Shown in pieces: positions 1 to 12,190 of a stretch of 64,000 nucleotides of DNA (position 1 is its first letter; each line of letters starts with the position of its first letter). Under the pieces are notes generated by a model. The model was not told the origin of the DNA. It saw only the letters and a program-made list of their open reading frames with translations, and did not search any database. The position numbers were made by a program, and so were the translations under genes. Source of the stretch: Paragonimus westermani (Eukaryota; Platyhelminthes; Trematoda; Plagiorchiida; Troglotrematidae); contig QNGE01000409.1 in NCBI GenBank assembly GCA_008508345.1, forward strand, positions 204,147 through 268,146, read 5' to 3'.

Positions 1-1310
1 ATCAGCTTTCAGGGTGTTATGAATTGCCTTATGTCTTAATCATCAGTCCTACTTAACCATTACGAAACTAATGACACTTCTAATGCTGTCTACCGACATT
101 TCCATGAAAGAAATGTGGATGGTAGGCAACCATCCCAATCTTGGCGGACAAAATAAAACGAGGTATGCCCTTGCGCTAATGATACCCACGTTAAAAATAC
201 ATCTCTGTACGCTTGCTCAAGTGGCGCCGGTGTAAGCTACGTTATTTCGTTTTCGCTGTTCAGTTTGTGCATATATATACATATATATATATATATGCAG
301 ATTATTGCTCCGAATTAGAGCAGTTACTTAATGTTTTGATTACACGTGTGCGAACATATGCTGTTTGAATGGAGCACTGTTGGATAATACAAAGCTACAG
401 GATGAGTAACTCAGCAGAACACAGAGTGAAGGGGAAGGGCAGATGATGTGTGTTTGATGATCCTGCAGTTTGGTGGTTTATCTGATATGAACATACCCAC
501 CTTCTTGGTTAGTAATGTAACTCTGGTTGTCCTACTGTACGAAAAGTATTACAGCTTGGTAGCTGATTTGATTTGCAAAAGGAACTGAAATACACGCAGT
601 GATTAGGTGATCATAATGTAACTCTGTAACTGGATCACATAAAAGCACATTACCAATAACTCCAGGCAGTTTAATTATTTCCAAAGGAATGCGACGGAAT
701 TACTTCGGTTTCCAAGTTGAGTTTCGGCAAATAGTTATGGTTATAAAAGTTGGTAGTTAAATGAAAAGTGGACGCGAGTTCCGTTAATCGTCACTGGTGT
801 CTCTCATTGACCACACCTTATGGATCAGTTCAACAAACCACCAAAGTGCTGCACTGCTCCCCGAGATAGCCAATGTGTTATTAACAGGCGAGGTGATAAT
901 ATTGAATTGTGGAGGTTTGAGGGCACATGTATCAACGTTGAAATTGGGGAATTTTAGTATATTCCGATGTTTGTCTATGAACATGAGTTGACCGGTCAAT
1001 CTGATTTCTTACTGTTTACTTCGCGTTACCAGCTAGTCATCTGCCACACCGAACACACTTTACTGACACTGTGGCTGACTGCCGTAAGGTACGAGGTGGA
1101 CAGATGATGACTTGGCTTAGAGAAATAAAATCGCTTATTAAGGGTTTGGCTCCGGACAGGGAACTCGTGACTCACACAGTCGGTGATTGGAAACGTTAGG
1201 TAAGATGGCGGCCAATCGGGTTCAGTGGTGTGAATATTCCCGTTGTTTGTCCAGGTTATGTGTGAAGTAAGCATACTTGTTGACACGGAGCAGAGAAAGT
1301 TTTAAGGAAG
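1..1310. other. No supported gene
   Basis: Contains an AT microsatellite and short open frames on both strands that overlap each other and show no domain. Nothing else is recognised. Confidence 0.6.
271..297. repeat. AT microsatellite
   Basis: A run of AT repeats is broken by one TAC. Confidence 0.9.
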
Positions 1311-1530
1311 CTGTCTTATCGGGGACGCCTTGCTCTTGCTGATAACTCGGTTGTCTGTCCGTTAGATGCATGCAGCATAGTGTTGAATGTTTGAGTGTAG
1401 ACCGAGCCGTTCTTAGTAGTTAGCTCATCTCGCATTCCTTTTTCTTGCTACTGCTTGTTTTCCTCTTTTTGGCTCTGATTTGTGTGCCCCAGTGTCGTTA
1501 CTTATGGTGATGGTGTTGATGATCCGGGTT
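1311..1530 (+). mobile_element. 5'-truncated LINE 3'-end copy
   Basis: It is related to 28612-28865: GACGCCTTGCTCTTGCTG, CTCGGTTGTCTGTCCG, GTTGAATGTTTGAGTGTAGA, TTCTTAGTAGTTAG, a T/C-rich block, and a GAT-rich end (GGTGATGGTGTTGATGAT at about 1506-1523). No coding remnant lies 5' of it, as expected of a truncated insertion. Confidence 0.55.
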
Positions 1531-3213
1531 CCGTTCTTCCATTAGGTCTAACCAGATAGGACATAGCGGATTTTCGCCTACGGAACACTCTTAAAATTGA
1601 TGGTACTTTTTGGGTTACATCCTTCGTCATTGTAAGATTCTGTGAGTGATCTCCACTTGTTGAATGATTCATATTTGTTTTCAAAATCAACTTCTCTATT
1701 CCCAGCGAACCTATCAGTTTTATCGACCATTATGTCTGGTTGTGGCTCAAAAACTCAACAGTCCCCTAATGAAGTGGAATCTAATTTGATAATTTGAAGG
1801 AGATTTCGGTTCTATCCGGATGCTTCTAACAAAGTGTTTTGAAGTTTTTTCCTAGACAAGTATTCACAGGTGCAAAATTGATGAATAATTTACACTTGTG
1901 GTAGGATCCACTTTTTCGTTGTTGTTTTTACAATATCGTCACTCATATGCTCATTTGTGTTTGCCTAAAACATCAACTTCGTAATTTAAGGATAGCACAT
2001 AGCTCAGTGAACTCTATGCAAAGAGGCACAGCCAATTTTAAACAATCCGTGTATTTGATTGATTTATTTAGTTCAGGCTACTGGGGAAAAATTGAAGGAA
2101 TGGGTCATTCGGACTGATGGTGTGGGTGATCGGATGTTTGCTGGGCTTAACATTTAGAATATAAACTTGAATCCACGCGGATCCCGGTCCGAGAGGTGAA
2201 CCAGGGTTACATTCCACAAACCCTCGTTGAATGTCTTCATATTCGTACGCTAAGTTATCGACCGTCCACCTCGCATCCTATGCCAATCGGCCATTGGATG
2301 GATAGAGTGTTCGATTTGGCAGACGACTGTCTGACAAATTGAAAGTATGATCTCACCATCTAAGTCTGTGCAAACTGGACTACTGAGAGAATGAATTCGC
2401 CTGGCGTCCAATTGCTAACCTCTTCGTCGCTTGCCTCTTGATGCCATCCGACGTGAGTGATGGACGACAAACATATTAAGTCAACTGCCTAAATATGGTT
2501 CACTTCTTCTGACTTGAGCGGTCAGGTTTAAGTCATAAAGTGACATGGTGTTCGCAAAAAAATTTTCATTATTTCTCAACTCATAGATTACAACCAACAA
2601 GAACTTGGCTTACAGTGGTTCGGAACTATTATCAGCAGAGACTACATACTGTAAGCTGAATGTCGTACTGCTGGGCCCCACAATTTCGTTTCGTGTGAAA
2701 ACCACAAGAGGTTAGGGGGGACAAGCTCTAAATCTTCAGGAAAAAATTGAGAACTATTATTTTTATACACACACACGCGTTGCTAAAATGAAATCCGTTT
2801 GGTCGACAATGTACTTGCCATTGTATACTTGTTCGTTCCGCAGTTTTGTTTTATCACACATTATTATAACGTGTCGATCATCAAAACTTTCGTACTTAGC
2901 GATTCTTCACGTGTGGCCACCTGTGACTTTTTCCGAGAGCCATTATATATTGGGAACTTGACTGTGCTAGGTTTCATTTCGCCTAACTCATCTTGGGATC
3001 AACTAGCCTAAGAACAATTCATCCGAGACTTAAGTAATTCTCCTGAGAAATATGACATTAAGCGAGGTATCGTTATGCTGGACTTACTAATGTTTGGGCA
3101 GCCCCCCGCAATTAAACAGCCCTGCTGTAGGTATATATACATGTCTTTCATTACGTGTTTTGTTAGCTAAATTAGGTTTGAACAGTCAGCCCGTTTGAAA
3201 GTCTGCTTAAAAC
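1531..3213. other. No supported gene
   Basis: Short open frames only (for example 2799-3011). I see no repeat shared with the rest of the window, although 2050-2420 has the texture of old retroelement sequence. Confidence 0.55.
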
Positions 3214-3623
3214 TGTTATGACCCGGTGGTCAATAATAACGAGAATTGACAGCGCACGAATATACGAATCACGAACACGTAACACAGCGCTTAACGATAC
3301 CCGGAAACCCAGAAGAACACAGAAGACCGTGACCATTAGCTGAGAATGTATTTGCTCTCAAACCAAAGGTAACTTGACAGACCAGCGTTCGCGTATATAT
3401 AGTTTTTGAACAACCTTGGACAACCCTACTGGAATTAGCCCATTAAAAGTGGAATAGACCAATCAAAGACGGAAGGGAAACCATGCGCCGGATTTAAGTT
3501 TTAGCACGTTATGGCGCGAAAATATGGAATTCAAATTTACAAATTAATTTTCATGAATATCTCAAAAATTAAACCGTTCTTCGGGGAAAATGGAATTTCC
3601 CCAACAAAAACTGTACATCTACA
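3214..3623 (-). mobile_element. Probable solo LTR of a gypsy-like element
   Basis: The 410-bp segment begins TGT and ends ACA when read on the minus strand. It holds a TATA box (CTATATATACGCG, about 3402-3390) near its middle, has T-rich sequence downstream of the TATA box and ends TTGACCACCGGGTCATAACA, all typical of gypsy LTRs. A minus-strand open frame (3929-3630) stops just upstream, where a polyprotein would end, but it shows no recognisable domain. No second LTR, primer-binding site or target duplication was found. Confidence 0.4.
3584..3602. repeat. Short hairpin with 7-bp arms
   Basis: GGGGAAA and TTTCCCC flank a few bases. It lies near the proposed 5' end of the minus-strand LTR. 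Confidence 0.6.
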
Positions 3624-4838
3624 GTCTTCCTACAGCCGACTAGCAAAATTCCACGTCATTATATAGTCATCTAAAGAATCGGTGACCGTTTCCTTAAGGC
3701 GTGGAATGTAACGAATGGGGTAGTCTGTCCACACAGAAGATGTACTGGGAACTGGATGCATCAGGCGGACAACGTGTTTCTCACATACACTCAGTGGGTT
3801 CTCAGTTTGTACTGCTACCGTTACAACTGTATTCTGCTGAACACGAATGAGAATTACCACTAAGGTCAACGGATAAGGAATACCGAGAGTCAAAACCTCT
3901 TCTGATTGAGGCGAAGATTTGAAACGCAAGAACTAGCTAGGCAGACTCCGGACAGACAGGGTATTTACCTACATGAAATACTCCCTTGTATCTGTAGAAA
4001 TGTGACTTTTTGACCGCGTAAGGATTTATTTGGATCCCACGTGGATCCTTGTTTACGGTTTGAGATGTCCTAAATTTTGGTAGCAAAATCGTGTTCTTTG
4101 GGTCAGGTTTATCCTAACCCTAACGTCTATAGGAGTCAATTTGTTAACGCTGATTAAGGTAGGTTGAAGTTTCATGCAATTAATTTTTTAGGGAGGAACA
4201 GAGCAATGCACAAGTAACTGACATAACCCGCGTCAACATAACACAAGTGTGAATATTCACGAACACCTGACCAAATGTTTGACGCTGAAGTCGAAATGTT
4301 CAGCTCATCTGTCTGCTGATTTTTGTCACCGTTCCCTAGGTTTTTAACTTATTGCTGGCGTTTGTCTGTATTAATTTATCAGTGGTTGACGTGCAGTCAT
4401 TCCTGCCACATGCATGATTACCACGTGTTTTATTGACTCGCTGTCCACGGTACACATTTCTTGTTTACTTCGAGAATTTCACTGATTGGGCTAGATGAAG
4501 TAGTAACTAGCTGAATGTTGCCTGCACAGGTCGTGGAAACCAATTGCAGCCTACGGGCAGTCAACACTGAGAGTGGAACTGATTTGAAAGTACAAACCTG
4601 CTTGAATTCATCTATCAAAGTTGACCGCATTTCCACTGAACTCTTTCCTACTCAGCTACTAAATTCCGAATGCTTGTCTTCTGTTTGCGCGATCACTCTC
4701 CATGTTTCTGACCAAGATTCAACCAACCGACTCATTAGTACTACAATTTCTATGCTCAGCAGTGACGTTGGTGGATTCCAGCGTGAACTGTTTGAGAAAT
4801 CCTAACGGAGCAGTCGATCCCCTGAATGATTTGGTGGA
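3624..4838. other. No supported gene; possible LTR-element flank
   Basis: A 99-codon minus frame (3929-3630) abuts the proposed LTR and may be a decayed polyprotein end. A 96-codon plus frame (4515-4805) shows no domain and overlaps an antisense frame. Confidence 0.5.
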
Positions 4839-5035
4839 TTCCATATGAGACAGTGGGACGGGTGTGTAACAGAGTCCGAGTGTGAAATTTCCGAGCTCCT
4901 GGTGTGGCTTCGTAGCTCAGCTGATAGAGCGCTTGCCGCGTTGAGGCATGCTGTGTCTGTCACTGGTTCGGATCCAGCCGAAGCCCTGACTTTTCACAGT
5001 TGTGTCTCATCTAGACTCATAAATCTGCCATACTA
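4839..5035 (+). mobile_element. SINE-A copy 1, tRNA-derived
   Basis: A tRNA-like body lies at about 4908-4987. Its acceptor halves GGCTTCG and CGAAGCC pair over 7 bp, and its D arm GCTC/GAGC pairs over 4 bp with an A-box (TAGCTCAGCTGATAGAGCG). A short T arm carries the B-box GGTTCGGATCC. A 4-bp anticodon-like stem TGCC/GGCA encloses GCGTTGA, but the following variable region is too long and irregular for a working tRNA. About 70 bases upstream and 45 downstream are shared with the copy at 46.5 kb, which shows this is a dispersed retroposon rather than a lone tRNA gene. Confidence 0.75.
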
Positions 5036-7005
5036 CTTATTAGTAATACAACCGACTTCTCTTTGACATAATTTATCATTTAATAAGCAATTGTAGCTGC
5101 ATGGTTATTAGTTTTGGGGATCGAAACTTACAACAACGGACAGCACAGCACATCTCGCAGTGGTTATTCAACACGATAAGCTAATATGCACTGACGCTAC
5201 AGTAGTCAAACAGGAACCCGGTGTCTTCGGTTAAGAAATGCTTCCTCGATTTTGGTTAGTTGGCTGGTCAACTCACCCCGTTTACTGTGTTTTAAGCAGT
5301 CGAAACTACAATTTTGTGGCATTTCGGAAGCAGTGCAGATGAAACAATATGGATTAGTAATCAGCATGCACGGCGTCGACTCAGTCGGCATGAGACTGAC
5401 ACTGATCTAGTGGAATTTGTCACACATAATTACAGCTAGTGTTGCCATCTGTTGGTTCTGTCTATTGAGGAGTTAACATAGGACGGGAATAAACTAAACA
5501 GACTAATTCACGACACTTATTCTTTTGCCATACTGATGAGCTGGATCAAGTGAACTCGGTTAAGCAAATGGTCACCTTTTATCAATTGCTAATTTGGCGG
5601 GAACCAGAGTTTCGGAAGGTGTGGGCGGATTACGATCAGTCTTTTGCATTGTACGTGTCAAGTGTCTGTAACTTGCCGCACATGATACAGTGCTATGTGA
5701 TCCCTTTTCAAACAGCTTTGTAAAATCCTACTGAAGAGACTCTACATATAATGTCGTTATGACTAATTATCTTAAGGTGGTTTCATTAGTACAAGTTCAC
5801 CTATTTTTAATTCTTCTTGAGTTAACAATAATACACACTGATACACAATAACTTCCCTCCGTAGGTTCCAGTTATTTATATCCTTGACGTTGTCACACGC
5901 TGCCGATGCTTTGCTTGGAATGTTGTCGTTAACTTTTAAGTAAGTCCCCCACGTTACTCATGAGTAGTCCACGAGAACTTGCCAAATTTTCCGAGGCGAT
6001 GTCCATATCTGGTGGTTGGTGTGCACATTCAACTTCAGCTTCTGAAGCCAGTGAATTCTTACGTGAGCAAAACATATGTTGCTAATAATATTGCGCAAAT
6101 ATAATAAAATTACAATTCAACTCAGAGCCAACTTGAATTATAAACTGAAAAATCCCTAAGCTCGTGTTGTTTGAAGTGGCTTGTAAACATTTTTGCGCAC
6201 CTACACTCCCCAAGCTATTTACTGAGTTCCTCCGTTTAACTAAGCTTTTTGACTATTCTGCTTCAATTGGAAGCATCAGTAGACCCAAGTTTCATACTAT
6301 TATCAATAGGGCGCATTCTGTGATGAGAATTCCGTGAACGGTGTTCAGCTGACGGAAACGAACCCCCCCCCCCAAAAAATAAACATTAACCGAACCAAAA
6401 ACTGCGCAATCTTTAATTATTCATTGCACTATTACAACCCCTTTTCCGATTTGTCATGACAACGACAATAACCACAACGCATATTTAACGTAGGGGTATC
6501 AGTGGCATTGGGTAGGTGGCAACATTTCTATATATGAAAAGTAACCAGACCAAGGAAGAAAAGGTTTGAATTGTGGACGTAGGAAGAGGGACACACGGTC
6601 ACCGGTACATATAAGCTAGCCTCTACAGACAACCCTCGCAGTAGGAATCCAGATATTGGGGAATTGACCGGATGGTAGAGAATTGTGAGAGGCTTTCATA
6701 AAAAGAACACGACAGATTATCGCGTGAATGTGTGCGTGGTCAGTAGTTCAAACCAGAAAGTTAGAATAAAAAACAATCAGAGATGGTAGCATAAGTAATG
6801 TGGAAATAAACAAAAGTTACGTGTGTATTTTCGTGGTTGTTGTTGTCGCTGTTCTGGAAACGACGTCAGTCCAAAGACTCGTGCGGTTTCCCATAGGAAT
6901 GTATAAGACGAGCACCATTGTGGCACCTGATTATTGTGTGGGTGTATTCCTTGAGTGTTTCTCTATTCACATGTGTTTTTGTTACTTAGAAAGCCACCAA
7001 TCGAT
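5036..7005. other. No supported gene
   Basis: Downstream flank of the 7.0-7.5 kb exon. Includes a poly(C) tract. No clear AATAAA close to the stop of that exon was noticed on the minus strand. Confidence 0.5.
6363..6373. repeat. Poly(C) tract
   Basis: Eleven consecutive C, followed by A. Confidence 0.9.
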
Positions 7006-7556
7006 TTACGAGCAACAACCGGATAACAGCGCAGCTGCTTCTGCGTAAGCATACAAAGCACAGTATTGCATCAGCTGTTGAGGCATAGGGACAGTAGATT
7101 CCACCTCCTTCAGTTTTGGTTGTACAGGCGGCAAGTGGTAAGATAAATATTGAGAGAATAGTCTGCCAATTCGAGCGTAGTAGGTGAGTAGTTCAGGTGG
7201 GCAGGCACTAACGGACGAGTTCATAACTGACGTTGGACTAGAACCTAATTCTTCAATGCCAGCCCAAGTAGATTGCGAATTGAAATTGGATGACCAATCA
7301 CCCTCGGTTTTCTGTTGTCCATTCTGACAGGATTGTCCCGTTTGTTGGGTAGGTAAATGGCAAGCAGCAGTTGGGTCTGTTGATACTGGATAAGAAGGTG
7401 TGTGTGGCTTATCAACTGCCGGAGAGTTTTGCAGCTGTTCGGCGAAATTATCCCACAGCGACTTTGCATGCAAGAAGGCGGTTGATTCATGACGGGAGCT
7501 AGGTAGTCCAGTTAGCGTTTCTGCGGGACATCCTCGGGCTTGTGCAGTAAGTTCAC
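7006..7556 (-). CDS. Probable last coding exon of an unidentified gene
   Basis: The exon follows a clear acceptor (TTTCTTTTCTAAACGTCAG, ending at 7557), begins in phase 1 (GT completes a codon) and stays open for 182 codons to TAA at 7008-7006. It is the longest uninterrupted frame in the left half of the window. Composition is coding-like: the first 100 residues are polar and rich in Ser, Thr, Pro, Gln and Asn, followed by a more ordered, possibly helical part containing LLTYYARIGRLFSQYLSYHL and ending YAYAEAAALLSGCC. No signal peptide or catalytic motif is visible and I do not recognise the family. The mix of a disordered stretch with a short helical end would fit a regulatory protein, but that is only an impression. 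Upstream exons must lie at higher coordinates and were not found. It is unlikely to be an exon of the homeobox gene, which has its own stop and poly(A) signal. Confidence 0.5.
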
Positions 7557-10500
7557 CTGACGTTTAGAAAAGAAATATGATAGGGTCTATTCTGATTTCA
7601 TTTAATATAAGAAAGAATGGAGCTTAATCATACTTGACTGTTTTCCTTACTAGTACATGGGTAGAACCAACTGTTTATTCCAAACAAAGCGTTCAGAAAA
7701 CAAAACGTACTGCAACCTGATTTAGTACATCGCATAAATCTGTAGATCTCACCGGTAGACACCGCGGTGGAATATCAATTGGAGTACCGGTGAAGAGCAC
7801 AATTCATTAACTTTGACAAATATTCTGAATTCAAGTAGAATCGAAGTGTCACCTTGAGTCACAAGCAACCCCGAGCACTGGTTAGCAGAGTACCTGAATC
7901 ACATTCATGGGCACCACATGAAATCAGTGAAATAGCGATAACAACCATCAAACCTCAAACGTTTCCTTTTGTCGAAGGTATCAAACCGGGTGACCAAGTT
8001 GTCAGCTACTGAATGTGCCTACTCCCAGCGATGTTTTGAGCAAAGAAATTAGGCTACTAAGAGATTATGAGTAGGAAAAAATAATCGGTGAAATCATGAG
8101 TAAACTGCCTTCGAGCTAGATAGACGATCTGAATTTTCACGATTATACGCATTTGGTTTTCTCTTAATTGCCACAAAACAGTAAGCCTGGAATAGTGTGA
8201 CGGGGAACAGAGCTCAATCAACGAATTTCAGAATCCGATTCTGAGGCAGAATTTCAAAATAAATCACTGGCGTAGCTGTTTTGTGCTTGGCGCAGTGTTT
8301 GGTTAACAGATATGAAACCAGGGCCCCACGGACAAAAATTCGTGGACATAATCAGCCTTCAATCTGTATGGAGCTGTGGTGTATTTTGCAAGTGAAATGT
8401 ATCTCGTTCGGTTAGGCTTGTTGCGTTTCTGTAAGCTTGTAGTTACTAGGCCCTTCTCGCTTGGAGTGAACAAAGCACTCTCATTATTAACAGCAGTCTG
8501 TTGCCACTGTTGGCGCCGCACTAATCTTTGTTTGTATGAATGCTGATCATCCTCCCGGTCGTCATTTCTCAATCAATAGTGCAAGTGATTGCCATTAGTT
8601 CGCCGGAGTCAAAACACCTAGACAACTTGTGACTGGAAAGGCCGAAATTCAGCGATGAGTTCTGAGAAGGGGCTGGAATTGCGTGGCAGTTAGTCCTGAT
8701 CGAAAATCCTTATGCTGTTCATGTGCGGTCCGCACCGTCTGACCACTGATTCCCATACCCATTCAGATGTTTGAAGGGAGCATATCTTTTGACACAACTG
8801 ACGTGTTCGCTACTAGCTTCACCTTGTGAACCATGATGACAGTCACGAACTTTGAGTGTGGTCTCAAGCATTTTGAGATAAGGAATGGTGGCTTGAGCAA
8901 ATGAGTGGTATGCATCAAAAGTCATCGAAAAATCCACAACAATAACAATTTATTGTAAGCATTGGGTAAGTGAGTAGAACCTAATTTAAGGCGGACACCA
9001 GAGCATGTGTTCTTGACCTTTGATTTAATGAATTATCTACTGTGACATTTATAGTCAATAGGAGGGGCCACACAAAAACGGCTCCGGTTCAAACACTAGT
9101 ATAAGGGCATTTTGTGCACCGAACTGCTGCCTCAAACTTTTTAAGTAAGTAAGAGCAGCTATGTATTCGAAATGCTCAACTTAAACTCAGAAAACTATTT
9201 GGTTTGATTTTCAAGTGGTGCAGTGGTGAGTGCGTTTTCCCATGCATCTGATTGAGAACTACTGTATGACCATTTTCGTTGTATTAATTGCAACAGGTTG
9301 TTAACGGTTAGTTATCTGTTCCCATCAAAGAACCGACAGTTGTACAGTCAACTGCTTTTAGTCCGCCGATTAGTCCAGTTACACTGCCAGCTAATTTCGC
9401 ACACCTTGTTCAAGCAAATATTCAATTAGATTATTGTGTCAAACAGATCACCTTGGCATCAAATTTTGTCTACCAGTCGACATACCAATGTGATCAACGC
9501 CACTGCCATGTCCGCTGATGACGGTCACGGTGGCGATGAGAACTTCGTCAGAGAAGCACATCATACGGTGCATGCCAATGATTTTTCTTCTATTCTATGG
9601 TCTCCTTGTGAATCGGATCTGGTGTAATGAGCGCCTTTGACCGTGTTCGATTTGTGGCAAACAAAATTAAAATCAACCCCACGCAGCTGGTACTAAGTTA
9701 AGAATTTGCTTTCTTAATAGAAGGCGGTCACATCCTTAAGAATGTGCGTTGCACGTTTCTCGGTTGAATGCGTGTATGTGTGTGTGTGTGCGTACGTACG
9801 TGGATTTGTCGCTGTCATAAAAACATTCTTAGCGTGCATGATCAGACTTGAAGAAGCAACCTAATGACAACGGTTGGCTTTTGAATCAACTTACAGCACG
9901 GTTTAATTTAGAGCGGCTTGCGTTGGATACAGTGGATCATTGAACCATAACTGAAAGTTCAGAGCTCAACATGGTTTTGCTAATCAGATCTAATTTATTG
10001 AGCTCCGATTACCTAGTGTGGTCGTGCCGGACATAAAAACACATGTCCAGCTGTAGATTCATCGAAAAAAAGAACAATTACTATACTTACTAAATTATCA
10101 GGAGACCATTTACTAGTTGGTTTTTGGCAAATTGTGAATTATTTCTACGGCAAACCTAATATTTGCTAAGACATTCATATTGAATTCTAGTACAGCAACC
10201 GGATTCACTTCAACATCCCAGACAATGTAGATAAAAACCCTCATATTAAGTAGACAATAGTTCGAGCCCCAGATTGCATGTTAAGAAAGAAGAAACGATT
10301 CCTTTTACGAACAAATTTGTCTAGTTGGCATGACCTAACGGGTTGAATCACAACTCAGCCCTACAACGTAACTAAGTGAGTTTGGGAAATTTCTGTCCAG
10401 ACCAACCCATCCCAGTGACAGAAGGATCAAGAAGATTTGTGTTTGTACGTCGTCATGGACCGTTGGGTATTCCATGGATTTGTGCGTTGGGGTGTAAACA

Positions 10501-11611
10501 CTCCGTAGATCCATTCACGTATTGTTTTGGTCCCACTCTGTTCAGAATACATTTGAGTTCGCCCAGACTTTTGCGAACGTTTCAGTTAGTTCACGAAAGA
10601 TGTAACCAGTTGATCTGAACATCTTAGTTATCAACGTACCACCAAAGAAGACTGTTGAGGCTTTCTTTAATCTTTGTTCCTGCCTAGAGGTGAGCCTATG
10701 AATTTCAACGGATTACCAAGAGAGGTTTAGTTTCGTTCATACGGAACATATCACTTTTCAGTTCTAAAGACTGAACTATACAAAAATCGACAGTGTAAAT
10801 TTCATTGGCCGGTTAGGCTTAATAATACCACATGTATCTTTGAACAGGTCAACAGGAGAGAGTTGCTCGTCATTCCTCCTACCACCGTGACTCCAGTGAC
10901 ACAGTGACAGTAAGGATTGCGAGTAAGGAGTGTGACTTGAATTTCATTCCTCTAAAGCTCACTGCGTACTACGTGCTAGTGATATGTAATCCTTTCTTAG
11001 ACATGCTTATCACCAGAATTCACGGCAGACAAATAATTTGGTGATAAATCAAAAGTTGACATTTGTAATTCCACAAATTCGCAGCGATAGACAGTAAATG
11101 AATCATCGTGATAGCCCTATCTAACACAGCCAGAAACGGGTGTACAACAACCGAGGGGTGAAAAATATAACATTTTCACAAATACATTGTTGAATGGGGA
11201 TTATGCGGAAAATCTGGTGGGCATCCACAGTAAGAAGAGAGCATCAACATTTACAATTTATACTATGAAGAAGATATACTGGGTCTGCTGGGAACGTCCC
11301 AAAGCAATGTTTACACACATTTTACATCACTTTGTATGGACCTGTGAATAAGTAACATTAATTTCATTAAAACTTCCAAGATATCCGCACCAGATTTAGT
11401 ACGAATGAATTTCAACAGTTTGGACGTCGTTTTTAACGTATTATTGATAAACAGATTGAGAATAACACAAAGTTACGAGCGAGTTGTAATACTCCACGTT
11501 TCAACCACCTCGTATGGCCTTCCTCAGGAGTGTTGTAATCGAAATCACTGACACGCTCAAATCGGGGAATGTTTTCACACAAAGGCAAATTTAGTCGATC
11601 ACATTCCAGTG
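7557..11611. other. No supported gene; presumed intron of the 7-kb gene
   Basis: If the exon at 7556-7006 is real, this is at least part of its upstream intron. Only short, domain-free frames and a TG microsatellite are seen. Confidence 0.5.
9771..9801. repeat. TG microsatellite with CGTA end
   Basis: TGTG repeats run into CGTACGTACG. Confidence 0.85.
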
Positions 11612-11858
11612 CTGATGAGTAGTCGGGGATTTGGCCTATTTTCAAGTTGAACATCACTCAAATTTGATCGCAGCCTTCGCATTCAGATAGACTTTCCAGC
11701 CAGCCTCTTTCCAAAAGCAACGATAGACTCGAGTTTTGCTCTCATTAGAGCTCGTCAGTAGTGTATATCCTCGCCGGGATTTGAACCCCGGCCATTCCAA
11801 TAATGAGGCAACTGTGTTGACCACTGCGCCATTGCCCTCACATTAGGCACGACCGAGT
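11612..11858 (-). mobile_element. SINE-B copy 1, minus strand, 5'-truncated
   Basis: On the minus strand it carries an A-box-like segment TGGCGCAGTGGTCAACACAG (about 11832-11813) and a B-box GGTTCAAATCC (11787-11777). The 3' region follows, with CTCTAATGAGAGCAAAACTC. The copy then runs into 48 bases that equal the start of the unit, and it abuts copy 2 head to head. Confidence 0.75.
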
Positions 11859-11906
11859 GAGTGATGTTTAACTTGAAAATGAACCAAATCCCCGACTACT
11901 CATCAG
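11612..11906. repeat. 48-bp inverted repeat flanking SINE-B copy 1
   Basis: Arms 11612-11659 and 11859-11906 are reverse complements at 44 of 48 positions by my count. Each is the start of a SINE-B unit (GAGTGATGTTCAACTTGAAA, then AAATCCCCGACTACTCATCA), so the structure follows from the head-to-head arrangement. Confidence 0.8.
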
Positions 11907-12190
11907 TAATCTAACATATCGCCTTGCAGGTTTAATGATATCAGTGATCTCGACCTGTCTCGGAAGTCCTAATCGCGGGGTTATCGAGTGGAGTTAACAG
12001 GACAGTTACTGTGTCTCCTCTCGAGACGATCGGGCAACCTGATCATTGCTCACAAGCGAGAGTGGTTGAGCGTTCAGATTTGATAATTCCGTCGTGTCTA
12101 ATGTGAGGTGAATGGCGCAGTGGTCAACACGGTTGTCTCCTGATTGGAATGGCCGGAGTTCAAATCGATTGACTGCCAGTGAAGGGTACA
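11859..12190 (+). mobile_element. SINE-B copy 2, plus strand, 3'-truncated
   Basis: It starts GAGTGATGTTTAACTTGAAA, passes through TCTCGGAAGTCCTAATCGCG and TCTCCTCTCGAGACGATCGG, and reaches the tRNA-like part (GGCGCAGTGGTCAACACGG, then GAGTTCAAATC near 12158). It is lost shortly after the B-box. It is one of the best-preserved left parts of the family. Confidence 0.75.

Noticed and set aside
4908..4987. Functional tRNA gene
   Set aside because: The anticodon stem has a mismatch, the base before the presumed anticodon is C rather than T, the variable region is irregular, and the flanks recur at 46.5 kb as a dispersed element.
4845..5066. Plus-strand open frame of 73 codons
   Set aside because: It runs through the tRNA-like body of SINE-A, so the frame is incidental.
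5529..5560. CTGATGAG motif as a hammerhead ribozyme core
   Set aside because: The GAAA and cleavage-site elements and the pairing stems expected around it were not found.
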